Below are positions 44,431 through 54,536 of a stretch of 64,000 bases of DNA, piece by piece. The notes under the pieces were generated by a model. The model was not told where the DNA came from. It saw only the letters and a program-made list of their open reading frames with translations, and ran no database searches. Source of the stretch: Cognaticolwellia mytili (GTDB lineage: Bacteria > Pseudomonadota > Gammaproteobacteria > Enterobacterales > Alteromonadaceae). Numbering within the stretch: position 1 is the stretch's first letter; every line of letters starts with the position of its first letter. The translations under genes were made by a program, and so were the position numbers. Location: contig NZ_NBOF01000001.1 in the NCBI RefSeq assembly GCF_002104475.1, positions 620,001 through 684,000 on the forward strand. The letters run 5' to 3'.

Positions 44431-44976
44431 ATGAGCACTCAAGCATTAATCGTAATCGACTTTCAAAATGACTATTTTAGCCAAGGCAAATGGCCACTAG
44501 ATAATATTAACCAAGCAGCAGCGAATGCTAAGCAAGTTTTATTAAAGCACCGCGCTGATAATAGCTTAATCATTCATGTACGCCATGAGTTTTTAAATGA
44601 CGATGCACCTTTTTTCATTGCCGGCTCTGAAGGGGCTAATATTCATCAAACATTAGCGCCTATTGAAGGAGAGTTAACGGTTTTAAAACACCAAGTTAAC
44701 TCATTTCATGAAACTAATCTCAAGCAAATACTTGATGATCATAATATTGCACAATTAACCATTATCGGTGCCATGACACATATGTGTATTGATGCTGCAA
44801 CACGTGCTGCAGCTGACTTTGGTTATGCAGTTACACTTATTGGAGATGCTTGTGCGGCAAAAGCGTTAGAGCATAACGGTCATGAAGTATCTGCAAAAGA
44901 TGTTCATCATGCATATTTAAGTGCACTTGGTTTTGCCTATGCAAACATAACGACTACAGCACAATATATTTCGTAA
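44431..44976 (+). CDS. Isochorismatase-family cysteine hydrolase
   Basis: A 181-residue hydrolase of the isochorismatase/nicotinamidase superfamily. The Asp of the triad is in ALIVIDFQNDYF (about residues 5-16), a Lys is in VLKHQVNSF (about 87-95), and the nucleophile Cys sits in GAMTHMCIDAATRAA (about 114-128). It probably splits an amide or imide bond. The substrate is not determined. It is opposite the GlxA-type regulator and precedes a GST gene by 52 bases. Confidence 0.88.
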   Translation: MSTQALIVIDFQNDYFSQGKWPLDNINQAAANAKQVLLKHRADNSLIIHVRHEFLNDDAPFFIAGSEGANIHQTLAPIEGELTVLKHQVNSFHETNLKQILDDHNIAQLTIIGAMTHMCIDAATRAAADFGYAVTLIGDACAAKALEHNGHEVSAKDVHHAYLSALGFAYANITTTAQYIS

Positions 44977-45028
44977 GTAAAACAACGTACTTTTACCCTA
45001 AAGTTATCTAATTTAGTAAGGATATTAT

Positions 45029-45676
45029 ATGACGGCAACCTTAATGCATGCACCTTTAACTTGTTCATTAGCTGCTCGCATTGCCGCAGCAGAAGGCGAT
45101 GTAGCACTAGACATTAATTATGTTAATTTACGCACAAAACTATTTGAAGATGGTAGTTCGCTACTTGATATTAATCCGCTAGGGCAAGTCAGTACCATGA
45201 TTTTACCCGCAGGTGAATTATTAACAGAAACCGCTACCGTGCTTTTATGGCTGCAATCTCAGTCAACAAAGCAGGGCTTTTATAGAGGTCCTGAAGATAA
45301 GGATTATTTTCAATTAGTTCGATGGTTAGGGTTTTGTGCTACTGAACTACACAAACAAATATTTCGTGTAGTGTTTTATCCAGAAGCGACTGATGAGGTA
45401 AAAAACAAAGTCAGGTGTTTAGCGCCAGAGCGTTTTGCAGTACTTAATAATCACTTAGCCGATCGTGAGTTTTTATTAGGCGATACATTTTCTGCAGCAG
45501 ATGCTTATCTAACGTGGTTTTTTGTTTTGGTCAAAAATGCAAAACTTGATGCTTCTAGTTACACTCATTTGCACGTTTATAGTGAGCGAATGTTAGCGCG
45601 ACCAAAAATTAAAGCGTTAATTGAAAGCGATCGCGCTAAAGATTTAGCTATGGATCAGCAAATTATCCCTGAATAA
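45029..45676 (+). CDS. Glutathione S-transferase family protein
   Basis: A 215-residue GST. The N-terminal thioredoxin-like domain (TLMHAPLTCSLAARIAAAEG) and its cis-Pro region GQVSTMIL (about residues 52-59) lead to a helical C-terminal domain. That domain has the N-capping motif FSAADAYLTWFFV (about 152-164), typical of beta-class GSTs. It shares direction and probably an operon with the isochorismatase-fold gene. The reaction is not known. Confidence 0.85.
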   Translation: MTATLMHAPLTCSLAARIAAAEGDVALDINYVNLRTKLFEDGSSLLDINPLGQVSTMILPAGELLTETATVLLWLQSQSTKQGFYRGPEDKDYFQLVRWLGFCATELHKQIFRVVFYPEATDEVKNKVRCLAPERFAVLNNHLADREFLLGDTFSAADAYLTWFFVLVKNAKLDASSYTHLHVYSERMLARPKIKALIESDRAKDLAMDQQIIPE

Positions 45677-46059
45677 CTTAAAACTATTTTACTTTTTATC
45701 GCTTTGCTCTAAGAGAGCTAGGCTAGAAAAATGATACATCAAATACTTGCTATATTCTCACAAGGATGTGGGATATTAGTAGAATGCATCGGAGCTGGTG
45801 CTGAAAATAATTATTAGTTTTGCATTGCGTCTTGATCTAATGTTCTGGCTTAACGCTCAATATGTAACTTCAGATAGTTTGAATAAATTACTCGTAATAT
45901 CAAATAACACTATGTCATGGCAAAAAAAAGCGTGCTTCTTGTATTGATTCAAGCTATAAAAGATTATGGATGGCTAGATAGCCAAATTAAAGTGAATTTA
46001 TGTAAGCTGTAGTAAATATGTTTACCTTTTACTAAGTTTTGACTGTGGGATGCGTGCAA
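45677..46059. other. Intergenic region before metC
   Basis: No supported gene. A 31-codon frame at about 45917-46012 (MAKKSVLLVLIQAIKDYGWL) has no good ribosome site and may be a relic of a larger gene. No riboswitch or MetJ box was recognised. Confidence 0.4.
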
Positions 46060-47235
46060 ATGAAAAAAGAAACAAAAATCATTAATGCTGGTCGTAAAAG
46101 CCAGTGGACTCGCGGCGTGGTAAACCCTCCTGTAGAACGTGCTTCAACGGTGGTATTTAATTCTGTTAAAGAAATGAAGCACGCAACAGCGAATAAAGCC
46201 AATCAAGTCTTGTTTTATGGTCGCCGTGGCACCTCAACTTCTTTTGCCTTTAGTGACGCTATGACAGAGTTAGAAGGCGGTGCTGGTTGTGCAGTATATC
46301 CTTCAGGCACTGCCGCTATTACCAATGCTATTTTAGCTTTTGTTAAAACGGGTGATCATATTTTAATGGTTGATACCGCGTATGAGCCGACACGAGATTA
46401 TTGTGACAAAATACTGGCTAAGTTAGGCATAGAAACAACTTATTACGACCCACTTATTGGTCGTGGTATTGAAGCGTTAATTCAGTCAAATACTCGAGTG
46501 ATTTTTCTTGAATCTCCGGGCTCAATTACCATGGAAGTTCAAGATGTACCTGCAATTGCAGAAGTAGCACATAATCATGATTGTGTTGTGATGTTAGATA
46601 ATACTTGGTCAGCAGGCGTGAATTTCCAGCCTTTTGATCATGGGGTTGATGTTTCTATTCAAGCAGCGACTAAATATATTGTTGGTCATTCGGATGTGAT
46701 GCTAGGTACTGCAACAGCAACAGAAAAATATTGGCCGCAATTACGAGAAAGTAGTTACATTATGGGGCAGTGCACTTCACCAGATGATTTGTATCTAGCC
46801 ATGCGCGGTATCAGAACCTTGAGTGTGCGTTTACAGCAACATCAAACGAGTGCATTGAAAGTTGCACAATGGTTGTCTACACGACCAGAAGTGGAAACTA
46901 TCCTTCATCCCGCATTACCTTCTTGCCCTGGACATGAAGTCTTCGAACGTGACTTTACCGGTTCAAATGGTTTGTTCTCTTTTGTTTTGAATAGAGGCAA
47001 TTCCGCGGCGTTAACGGCATTTTTGGATGGTATGGATCATTTTAAAATGGGCTATTCATGGGGCGGCTTTGAAAGCTTAATTCTTGGTATTGCTAATGTT
47101 AATAATATGCGCTCGGCAACGCAGTGGTCGTATCAATTCCCTCTTATACGTTTGCATGTTGGTTTAGAAAATGTAGGTGATCTCATTAACGATCTTGAGC
47201 AAGGTTTTCAGCGCTTTAACGAAGTACTAGATTAG
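46060..47235 (+). CDS. metC: Cystathionine beta-lyase
   Basis: About 391 residues from the ATG at 46060; an upstream TTG at 46039 is less likely. It is a PLP-dependent gamma-family enzyme: QVLFYGRRGTSTSFAFSDAM near the start, then VYPSGTAAITNAI for cofactor phosphate, then the Schiff-base Lys in AATKYIVGHSDVMLGT (Lys about 206), and MGYSWGGFESL near the C terminus. The GHSDVM context favours MetC over MetB. It converts cystathionine to homocysteine, pyruvate and ammonia in methionine synthesis. Monocistronic with its own terminator. Confidence 0.9.
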   Translation: MKKETKIINAGRKSQWTRGVVNPPVERASTVVFNSVKEMKHATANKANQVLFYGRRGTSTSFAFSDAMTELEGGAGCAVYPSGTAAITNAILAFVKTGDHILMVDTAYEPTRDYCDKILAKLGIETTYYDPLIGRGIEALIQSNTRVIFLESPGSITMEVQDVPAIAEVAHNHDCVVMLDNTWSAGVNFQPFDHGVDVSIQAATKYIVGHSDVMLGTATATEKYWPQLRESSYIMGQCTSPDDLYLAMRGIRTLSVRLQQHQTSALKVAQWLSTRPEVETILHPALPSCPGHEVFERDFTGSNGLFSFVLNRGNSAALTAFLDGMDHFKMGYSWGGFESLILGIANVNNMRSATQWSYQFPLIRLHVGLENVGDLINDLEQGFQRFNEVLD

Positions 47236-47265
47236 TCTTGTGGTGAGTTAATATTCAATAAACGA

Positions 47266-47300
47266 AAAACGCCGAATAATGAAGTCTTATTTGGCGTTTT
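47266..47300 (+). terminator. Terminator of metC
   Basis: AAAACGCC...GGCGTTTT with an inner AATAA/TTATT pairing and a seven-base loop, 30 bases after the stop. The stem ends in TTTT. It may also act for the convergent alkaline phosphatase gene. Confidence 0.75.
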
Positions 47301-47327
47301 ATTGTGTTTTTTAGGTGCGAACGGCTA

Positions 47328-48710
47328 TTAACTTTTACCTAATAAATAAAATATTTTGTCAGCAATTTCGGTGTTATCACTTAAACCTTGAAATAATTCT
47401 TTTTGTTTACCGATAGCAAAAACAGGTACGTCAACGGCGGTATGACCAAATGTTGTCCAACCTGTCACGGTACGTTGATCTATGATGTGATTGATATTCA
47501 TATGTAAGGCTTTTTCAACCGAAGGTGCTTTCTTACCTTTCTTTTTAGTTGATTGTTTAAACTCAGCTAATAATTTTTGCGCAGATGCTTTATTTTTTTT
47601 CAACGCTTCAAGCTCGCTGTCAGTGATAGTAAAATTCAGCATTTCATTAACATATGAAATTGTTATTGAGTTTTTAGTTAAGTTTTTAGCAATCGCTGAA
47701 GGCGACATAGTCATCGTTCTTAGTACATCAGGTTGCCATAAATAGTCACCGTCTCTGCCGAGCGTGAAACCACCAGTGCTATGATCAGCGGTTAATACTA
47801 CTAAGGTATCAGGATTCTCTTTAACATAACCTTCTAAAAATTCTAATGTTTTAGCTAAATCGTCCATTTCCGCCATTGCAGCTGCAATATCATTACCATG
47901 ACCACCCCAGTCAATTTGACTCGCTTCAACCAACATAAAAAAGCCATTTTTGTTTTCTAACTGGCTAACAGCTGCTTTAGTCATTGTAGATAGTCGATGC
48001 TTATTACTATCATCTAACGCCCAAGGTAAGCCGCTATCGGCAAATAAGCCTAATACTTTTTCACCAGGTGGTAACTGTGTTAGCTGGTTGTAATTGTCAA
48101 CATAGTTAAAGCCTTGTGTTTTGAACTCTTCAACAAGGTTTTTATCTTCACGAATAAAGTACTGCCAACCGCCACCTAACATAACGTCGATATTGTCGTG
48201 TGCAGCTAAAAAGTTATCAGCAATTTGATTGTAATTATGTCTACTTTCGTTGTGAGCTAAATATGATGCTGGCGTTGCATGGTTAATTTGTGATGTAACC
48301 ACCATACCTGTTTTTTTGCCTTGCTTTTTTGCCCATACAAGCACAGATTCAACCGGCTTTTTATCGACATCAACACCGATAGCACCATTATATGATTTAG
48401 TTGCGGTTGCCAGTGCAGTTGCACCAGCTGCTGAATCAGTGACATACCCAGATACTCTTGCTGGGTACGTACTAGCGCTACCGACTAAGTGACGATCAAA
48501 AACTGTTTGCTCTACTTGGGCTGTTGTCGGGTCGTCATGAAAATAGCGGTAGGCCGTTGTATAGGCTGGTCCCATGCCATCGCCGACGATCATAATAATG
48601 TTTTTAGGTGTATTATCTTTTGCGATTAATTCATTGCTATCGTTAGTTGATAGTTGACTACATGACATGACCATCATGCTGGCTAATATACTAGGAACGA
48701 ATTTTTTCAT
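47328..48710 (-). CDS. Alkaline phosphatase lipoprotein (PhoA-like)
   Basis: A 460-residue phosphomonoesterase with a lipoprotein signal (VMSC, Cys about 17), so it should be membrane-anchored, unlike soluble E. coli PhoA. The metal and active-site motifs are IIMIVGDGMGPAY (about residues 38-50), the Ser nucleophile in YVTDSAAGATAL, the Arg in AHNESRHNYNQIA, EASQIDWGGHGND (about 262-274), LTADHSTGGF and a C-terminal FGHTAVDVPVF. It lies in line with a phosphatase-fold lipoprotein and a RutR-like regulator, so removal of phosphate from nucleotides is a natural role here. Confidence 0.88.
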   Translation of the reverse strand: MKKFVPSILASMMVMSCSQLSTNDSNELIAKDNTPKNIIMIVGDGMGPAYTTAYRYFHDDPTTAQVEQTVFDRHLVGSASTYPARVSGYVTDSAAGATALATATKSYNGAIGVDVDKKPVESVLVWAKKQGKKTGMVVTSQINHATPASYLAHNESRHNYNQIADNFLAAHDNIDVMLGGGWQYFIREDKNLVEEFKTQGFNYVDNYNQLTQLPPGEKVLGLFADSGLPWALDDSNKHRLSTMTKAAVSQLENKNGFFMLVEASQIDWGGHGNDIAAAMAEMDDLAKTLEFLEGYVKENPDTLVVLTADHSTGGFTLGRDGDYLWQPDVLRTMTMSPSAIAKNLTKNSITISYVNEMLNFTITDSELEALKKNKASAQKLLAEFKQSTKKKGKKAPSVEKALHMNINHIIDQRTVTGWTTFGHTAVDVPVFAIGKQKELFQGLSDNTEIADKIFYLLGKS

Positions 48711-48794
48711 CTTTTTTTGTCCGGTAAAATTAATATTTAATAGCGCCTTTCACTGACGAGTGCTTAATAGGCTCTACAAATTGGAAAATGGTGA

Positions 48795-50012
48795 CTATTT
48801 ACTTTTCAACTCAACATCAACCCATACTAAGCGATGGTCAGATGACGCTGCACGATTTTTGATTAAACGAAACTCATCTTCATCAACTTTTGGCCAAAAT
48901 ATGCCTGAGTCGAGTACTGACATTTGTGCTTTAGCAGGTAAAACGTAATCGGCTCGCATACCCCAAAACGCGGTATGATTTTTTGCATTCGGGTTGTCTA
49001 TTCTATGATATTTTCCACCTTCACTTTCTGGCAGCGGATCAATAACACGTGGGTGATGTGTTAAACGATGAATTCCAGATTTAATCGCGTTGCCGTCGAT
49101 AGCATCGGCATTTAAATCGCCAAGAATAACAAAGGCTTGATCTTGTGCTAAACCACCATGTTGTTTGTTATCATCATAAATGTAGCTGGCAGCGCTTGGT
49201 GTTAAGTAATCTATCCAGAAGCGCAGCTCATCAAAATTTCGTTTGCCATTTCTATCTTCAGGGCCATCAAACACTGGCGGTGTAGGGTGACTAGCTAAAA
49301 CATGGAGTTCATTGCCATTAATGTTAACGGGGATATCCCAATGTGACTTTGAAGATAAACGAAAATTATTCCATGCATTTTCACTATACCACGGCTTGCT
49401 TGTTTCAGGATCAACAGGCACTAACGCATTAGGCATATCTTGCCACTTAAATAACTGGAAGGTTCTGATCTTTTCTTCATCGATAGGATATTTAGATAGC
49501 AATGCCATAGCAAAATGACCAGGAAAATGGCCAAAGCCATAAGCATCATTTGGCAAAGTGCCTGCTTTGTTATCATTGTTTAAGTCGTACTTTGTTGGAA
49601 CACCGGTATTAACCGGCCCTTGATAAAAGTATGGATAGTTGACAGCTGTGTTGCCATTTTGAGATTTATTCAAATAATTTTTGATAAAATGCTTTAATGA
49701 TTGGTGCGAGTTATCAGAACGATCAAATTCATTCAATAATATAATATCAGGGTTTACTCGTTGAATGATTTCCGCAATATTTTTTATTTGTTGACGATTA
49801 CTTTTTAATGCCAGTGCTAATTCATCACCTGTCACTTTTGTATTCTGGTTTTGCTCAGCAGGTAAGTAGTTAAGCGCTTCCATACTGACATTAAATGTCG
49901 CAATACGGAGTTTCGATGGAATTGAAGTTTTTGAACTCGCCATATTGCATCCAGATGTTAATAATAGAGTTGTTACAAATGTGCTTACAAAAAGCGTGGT
50001 GAACAATCGCAC
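48795..50012 (-). CDS. Surface endonuclease/exonuclease/phosphatase-fold lipoprotein
   Basis: A 405-residue EEP-superfamily enzyme starting at GTG 50012 with AAGGA upstream. The lipobox is LTSGC (Cys about 22). EEP motifs are RIATFNVSMEALN (about residues 36-48), DIILLNEFDRSD (about 91-102), LASHPTPPVFDGPEDRNGK (about 235-253), VILGDLNADAIDG (about 295-307) and SDHRLVWV near the end. These hold the metal and catalytic His/Asp residues. It may cut nucleic acids or phosphodiesters at the cell surface. It sits between the RutR-like gene and the alkaline phosphatase gene, apparently in one operon. Confidence 0.82.
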   Translation of the reverse strand: MRLFTTLFVSTFVTTLLLTSGCNMASSKTSIPSKLRIATFNVSMEALNYLPAEQNQNTKVTGDELALALKSNRQQIKNIAEIIQRVNPDIILLNEFDRSDNSHQSLKHFIKNYLNKSQNGNTAVNYPYFYQGPVNTGVPTKYDLNNDNKAGTLPNDAYGFGHFPGHFAMALLSKYPIDEEKIRTFQLFKWQDMPNALVPVDPETSKPWYSENAWNNFRLSSKSHWDIPVNINGNELHVLASHPTPPVFDGPEDRNGKRNFDELRFWIDYLTPSAASYIYDDNKQHGGLAQDQAFVILGDLNADAIDGNAIKSGIHRLTHHPRVIDPLPESEGGKYHRIDNPNAKNHTAFWGMRADYVLPAKAQMSVLDSGIFWPKVDEDEFRLIKNRAASSDHRLVWVDVELKSK

Positions 50013-50037
50013 GTGTTTTCCTTATTTTAAACCGTAG

Positions 50038-50670
50038 TTATTTTAGGCCGCAGCCACGTAAAATGAAATCCGTTAAAAAATCGGTTACTTGCGTAACATC
50101 ATCTTCTTCATAATCAGCACGGTTCATTATGGTTAATATTTGTTGTTCAAAATCAGCGTAATGTTGAGTAGAAGACCATATAAGAAATATTAATTTAACG
50201 GGATCAACATTCACCATTTCGCCATTATCGATCCATACTTGGAATAGTTTTGCTTTTTCTCGTACCCATTGTCGTAAATAAGTGCGGGCAAACTCTTTTA
50301 AATGTAATGCCCCTTGAATAATTTCTAACGCATAAATTTTGGAAGCTTGTGGATGTTCAAAAGACATTTTTACTTTAGCTGCAATAAACTTTTCAATAGC
50401 TACAACTGGACCGTCGCTACTATCGATGTCGCCAATGCCTTGATCCCAAGTGTCTAACGTTAATTGCAGCACAGCATGATAAATATTTTCTTTATTTTTA
50501 AAATAATAAAGCACATTGGCTTTTGGCAAACCGGCTGAGTCAGCTATAGACTGTACGGTAGCACCTTTATAACCTTGCAGAATAAATTCTTTTTGAGCAG
50601 CCGCTAAAATGACGGCTTCACTACGCACTCTGATGCTTCCTTGTTTATCATTTGTTGTATTGTTACTCAC
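50038..50670 (-). CDS. RutR-family TetR regulator, probable nucleoside-locus repressor
   Basis: A 210-residue TetR-type protein starting at GTG 50670 with AAGG upstream. The HTH is AGLPKANVLYYFKNKENIYH (about residues 47-66). The C-terminal ligand domain carries HPQASKIYALEIIQGA and LIFLIWSSTQHYADF, closely like E. coli RutR (YPQASRLF...; LIFMIWASTQHYADF). E. coli RutR binds TTGACCA-N2-TGGTCAA and responds to uracil and thymine. Close matches to that site occur upstream of cdd and of deoB/udk here, and no rut pyrimidine-degradation genes are present. It heads the operon with the EEP and alkaline phosphatase genes, 25 bases apart. Ligand unknown. Confidence 0.85.
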   Translation of the reverse strand: MSNNTTNDKQGSIRVRSEAVILAAAQKEFILQGYKGATVQSIADSAGLPKANVLYYFKNKENIYHAVLQLTLDTWDQGIGDIDSSDGPVVAIEKFIAAKVKMSFEHPQASKIYALEIIQGALHLKEFARTYLRQWVREKAKLFQVWIDNGEMVNVDPVKLIFLIWSSTQHYADFEQQILTIMNRADYEEDDVTQVTDFLTDFILRGCGLK

Positions 50671-51349
50671 ACTAATAACCTTTCATTTTTATTTCTATTT
50701 GGTTTTATTCTATTACACTAATGTTACATTTATTGAACGTACTATATTTTAGTCTTAGTAGTAATATTTAGAATTTCGATTCTAATCAATTTTTCGAATA
50801 AAAACCTATTTTATATCCAAAAAATCATTTCTTGTTCGTCCTAAAATGGCGAGTTTAAGTCAATTTTCGGTATAAGACACTGTTTTAATACATTTTCTAT
50901 GTTGCTATTGTAATCTATACAGCCATTTTTATTAAGTATGTGTACTTGGTTAATAAAATTGTTTTTTTATAGACCTTTAAAAAAGGCCATTGAAGCATAC
51001 AAGGTTTTATCCTGACCAAATGGTTTGTTTTAATGATTTTTTGTTATAGTTATCTATATATGAAGCACATAATGTTATATTGATTTTTTATAATTATTTG
51101 ACGTTTTAATTTAAGTCTTTGTTTTTATTTGATTATGTTGTGTTGTTTTTGTTTGGTTGTTTTATTTTGATAAAAAACAGAACTTGATAAAATCAAGGCT
51201 GTAAAAGTTTGTAATGAAAATGTAATAAAATTCTGGTCTAATTTCCGCTGAAATACACTTAAAAAAATAATAACTAGATTAAAAGTAATTAAGTGAAACT
51301 AAAATTAAACAATTTATAAAACATAAATAAACTTCTACCAAGGAACTAA
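50671..51349. other. Long regulatory region between the RutR-like gene and the Oar-type receptor
   Basis: 679 bases without a gene, very AT-rich. It holds a small inverted repeat TTAGAATttcgATTCTAA (50768-50785), a candidate operator or hairpin near the regulator's own promoter. The degenerate RutR-like site is at 51012-51027, leaving over 300 bases of T-rich leader before the receptor gene. Confidence 0.5.
51012..51027. promoter_or_regulatory. Degenerate RutR-type site upstream of the TonB receptor
   Basis: CTGACCAAATGGTTTG keeps TGACCA and TGGT of the RutR box but loses the outer right arm (10 of 14 specified positions). It is 323 bases before the receptor start, so its role is doubtful without data. 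Confidence 0.35.
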
Positions 51350-54300
51350 ATGATGAAAAATCATCGTCTCTCTAATATCGCCGGCGCAGTTGTAATTGCG
51401 CTTGGTTTGTCTGCATCAGCTATGGCTGATGATACCTCTTCAGCTATACGAGGTAGCATCTTAAATCCGGCGGGTGAAAGCTCAGTAAATGCTAAAGTTG
51501 AAATAGTACATTTACCGTCTGGCAGAAAAACAATAACAACGACAAACGATTCTGGTGCTTTTTCTAGTCGTGGTTTGCGTGTAGGTGGCCCTTACAAAGT
51601 CACGGTCACTGGCAAAGACGGCGCGAACACTTACAATGATGTTTATTTAACATTGGGTAATACATTTAAATTAAATGTGCAACTTGATCCTAAAGAAGCT
51701 ATTGAGAGAATTTCAGTAACAGGCAGTCGTATTTTACAAGGTAATATCGGTAGCAATAGTTATTTTGGCTCTGAAGATATTACTAACTCTCCAAGCTTTG
51801 ATCGTGATATTAAAGATATTGTTCGTAATAATCCTTTAGCGGTTCTTTCTCCTGTAAATGGCCAATTGAGTGTTGCAGGTACAAACCCTCGCTTCAACAG
51901 CATCAGTGTTGATGGTATTGGGCAAAATGATGATTTTGGTTTGAATGCTAATGGTTACCCAACAACACGCTCTCCAATTTCTCTTGATGCTATTGAGCAG
52001 GTAACAATTGATGTTACGCCATTTAATGCAAAAGATAGCGGATTCCAAGGTGCAAAAATAAACGCTGTTACTAAATCTGGTACCAATGAATTATCAGGTT
52101 CATTTTTCTATGAAACACAGAATGATGGCCTAGCTGGAAAGCCTAATGATGATGGCAACAAGCAAACTTTAGAGTTTGATGAAACAACATTTGGCGGCAC
52201 TTTAGGTGGCGCAATCATTGAAGATGAACTATTTTTCTTTGCATCTTATGAGTACTATGATGCTACATCTCCTGTAGAGTGGGGTCCAAGTGATGCAAAT
52301 GTTGTCAACGGTGCAAATGCTAATTCAGCTGACGTTGCTGCTGTACAGAGAATAGCTCAAGAAGTTTATGGCCTTGATGCCGGTGACTGGAATTCTGCGC
52401 CGACAGTTGATGATGAAAAAATATTGTTGAAGCTAGATTGGAATATTAACGATGATCATCGTGCAGCATTTACATATCAGTTTTCTAAAGGTAATAGTAC
52501 TCGCAACCAGTCAACTAGTGGTCGAGAGCTGAGACTTTCATCTCACTGGTACAACCGTACTGAAGAATTAAATAACTATGCGTTTAAAGTTTATTCTGAT
52601 TGGAATGATGATTTATCAACGCAATTTAGTATGACTTACTTAGATAACCCAACGACACAAGCATCGTTAGGTAACTTCTCTGATACCGTGATTAAAGCTG
52701 AGTCAGGCGATATTGCGATCGGTGCTGATCACTCTCGTCATTCAAATGATTTGCATAAGAAAACCTTTATCACTGCATTTGATGCAGATTATTTAGTAGG
52801 TGATCATAGTATTACCGCAGGTTATCAATTTAAACGTTTGGATATTTTTAACTTATTCTTACAAAATACCAAAGGTGATTACGTATTTGGTAGTATTGAA
52901 GATTTTGAAAATAAAATTGCTGAACGTATTATTTATAAAAATGCAACTAGTTTAAACCCAAATGATGCAGCTGCTGAATTTGTCCGTGATGAACATTCAC
53001 TTTATATTCAAGATGAATGGGCATTTTCCGATGAGCTAACATTGAACTTTGGTATTCGTTACGAACGCCTATCTTCTGATGATAAGCCTAAGTTTAATGA
53101 ACAAATGTATGACCGTACGGGTTATAATAATACTGAAAACCTTGATGGTTTAGATATTGTATTACCGCGTTTTGGCTTTAACTGGGATGCAACTGATGAA
53201 TTAGTTATCCGAGGTGGTTTCGGTCGTTTCGCTGGCGGACAACCTACTGTTTGGATTTCAAATGCTTATTCTAATCCAGGTGTTGGTATTGGTGACGTAT
53301 TTTTGAATGGCGCATTTGAAAATACTGATATTTCTGGTCCACGCCAAGAAGATATGGATGCCGTAGCTAATTCTACCGAATTTACTGGTACTAACTTTAG
53401 CGATCCAAACTTTGAGATCCCATCTGATTGGCGTTACCAAATTGCTATGGATTATCGCTTTGATATCCCAATGTTAGGCAATGACTATTTCTTTAGTGCA
53501 GAGTATTTATATAAGAAAGCTGAAAATACTGCGTTTTGGAAAGATGTAACACTAACAGGCAATGAAGATGGCACTACCGCAGATGGCGGCAGAATAATTT
53601 ATGATGACCCAACTGGCCGCACAAAAGATTTAATGCTAACGAATGCTGATAGTGACGGACGTTCAAAAGTATTAAGTTTAGTATTAAGCAAAAACTGGGA
53701 TAGTGGTGTAAGTATGACTACGTCATATACTAATCAAGACATCACAGACTCTCATGCAAGTGGTAGTTCAACAGCGAGTAGTAACTACGGTTTTAATCCA
53801 ACAATTAACCGTAATGAAGCGCTAGTAGGTCGTTCTAGTTATGAAACAGAGCATAGATTTGTAGTAAACCTCGGTTATGAAAAAGAATTTTTTGCCGGTT
53901 ATAAAACCAGTATTAATATGTTCTTTGAACGTCGCTCTGGCCGTCCAGTAACCTATTTCGCTGACGGAAATCGTGAAGGTGGCTTAAGCGACCCATACGG
54001 TTTATTGAGCCCTGGTACAACTAATGATTCATTCTTACCTTATATACCAACGCAAGATGATCAAAATGTTACGTTTGCATCTGAGCAAGATAGAATTGAT
54101 TTCTACAACAATATTAACGCACTTGGTTTAGATAGATATGCAGGTGGTTATTTACCTAAAGGCGTGATAACCACACCTTGGGTAACTACACTTGATTTGA
54201 GTGTTCGTCAAGAAATTCCTGGGTTTTCTCAAGATCATAAAGCAGTTGTTTATTTTACCGTTGATAACTTCCTTAACATGATTGACCACAGTAAGGGTAA

Positions 54301-54460
54301 AGTTTACGGAAATGATTTTGGCACGTCTGAGTTGGTAGAATTTACTATTGACCCAGAAACGAGAAAATATCAGTATGCAGATCCTACAACTAGTACTGAT
54401 AAATTTTATGCAGCTGATTCAACATGGCGCGTAAAAGTAGGTGTTAGCTACAAGTTCTAA
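51350..54460 (+). CDS. Oar-like TonB-dependent receptor of the nucleoside locus
   Basis: A 1036-residue outer-membrane receptor. After a signal (to SAMA, about residue 26) comes an Ig-like carboxypeptidase regulatory domain (IRGSILNPAGESSVNAKVEI, about 33-52). A plug follows (RISVTGSRI, about 120-128, then FNSISVDGIGQNDDFGLNAN), and then a large beta-barrel ending in VKVGVSYKF with terminal Phe. The N-terminal regulatory domain marks the Oar-like group. AAGGA precedes the start. Flanked by the RutR-like operon and cdd-deoA, it likely imports nucleosides or nucleotide fragments, which is inference. Confidence 0.85.
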   Translation: MMKNHRLSNIAGAVVIALGLSASAMADDTSSAIRGSILNPAGESSVNAKVEIVHLPSGRKTITTTNDSGAFSSRGLRVGGPYKVTVTGKDGANTYNDVYLTLGNTFKLNVQLDPKEAIERISVTGSRILQGNIGSNSYFGSEDITNSPSFDRDIKDIVRNNPLAVLSPVNGQLSVAGTNPRFNSISVDGIGQNDDFGLNANGYPTTRSPISLDAIEQVTIDVTPFNAKDSGFQGAKINAVTKSGTNELSGSFFYETQNDGLAGKPNDDGNKQTLEFDETTFGGTLGGAIIEDELFFFASYEYYDATSPVEWGPSDANVVNGANANSADVAAVQRIAQEVYGLDAGDWNSAPTVDDEKILLKLDWNINDDHRAAFTYQFSKGNSTRNQSTSGRELRLSSHWYNRTEELNNYAFKVYSDWNDDLSTQFSMTYLDNPTTQASLGNFSDTVIKAESGDIAIGADHSRHSNDLHKKTFITAFDADYLVGDHSITAGYQFKRLDIFNLFLQNTKGDYVFGSIEDFENKIAERIIYKNATSLNPNDAAAEFVRDEHSLYIQDEWAFSDELTLNFGIRYERLSSDDKPKFNEQMYDRTGYNNTENLDGLDIVLPRFGFNWDATDELVIRGGFGRFAGGQPTVWISNAYSNPGVGIGDVFLNGAFENTDISGPRQEDMDAVANSTEFTGTNFSDPNFEIPSDWRYQIAMDYRFDIPMLGNDYFFSAEYLYKKAENTAFWKDVTLTGNEDGTTADGGRIIYDDPTGRTKDLMLTNADSDGRSKVLSLVLSKNWDSGVSMTTSYTNQDITDSHASGSSTASSNYGFNPTINRNEALVGRSSYETEHRFVVNLGYEKEFFAGYKTSINMFFERRSGRPVTYFADGNREGGLSDPYGLLSPGTTNDSFLPYIPTQDDQNVTFASEQDRIDFYNNINALGLDRYAGGYLPKGVITTPWVTTLDLSVRQEIPGFSQDHKAVVYFTVDNFLNMIDHSKGKVYGNDFGTSELVEFTIDPETRKYQYADPTTSTDKFYAADSTWRVKVGVSYKF

Positions 54461-54478
54461 ATAAGTTAATAAGTACCC

Positions 54479-54511
54479 AAAAAGCCAACATTTAATGTTG
54501 GCTTTTTTTTT
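54479..54511 (+). terminator. Terminator of the Oar-like receptor gene
   Basis: AAAGCCAACA and TGTTGGCTTT form a 10-bp stem with a five-base loop, followed by a run of T residues. Confidence 0.92.
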
Positions 54512-54536
54512 GAGCGCTTGGAATATATTGGTTTCT

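Noticed and set aside
45917-46012. 31-codon ORF upstream of metC
   Set aside because: No ribosome site and no recognised family; could be a relic but cannot be supported.
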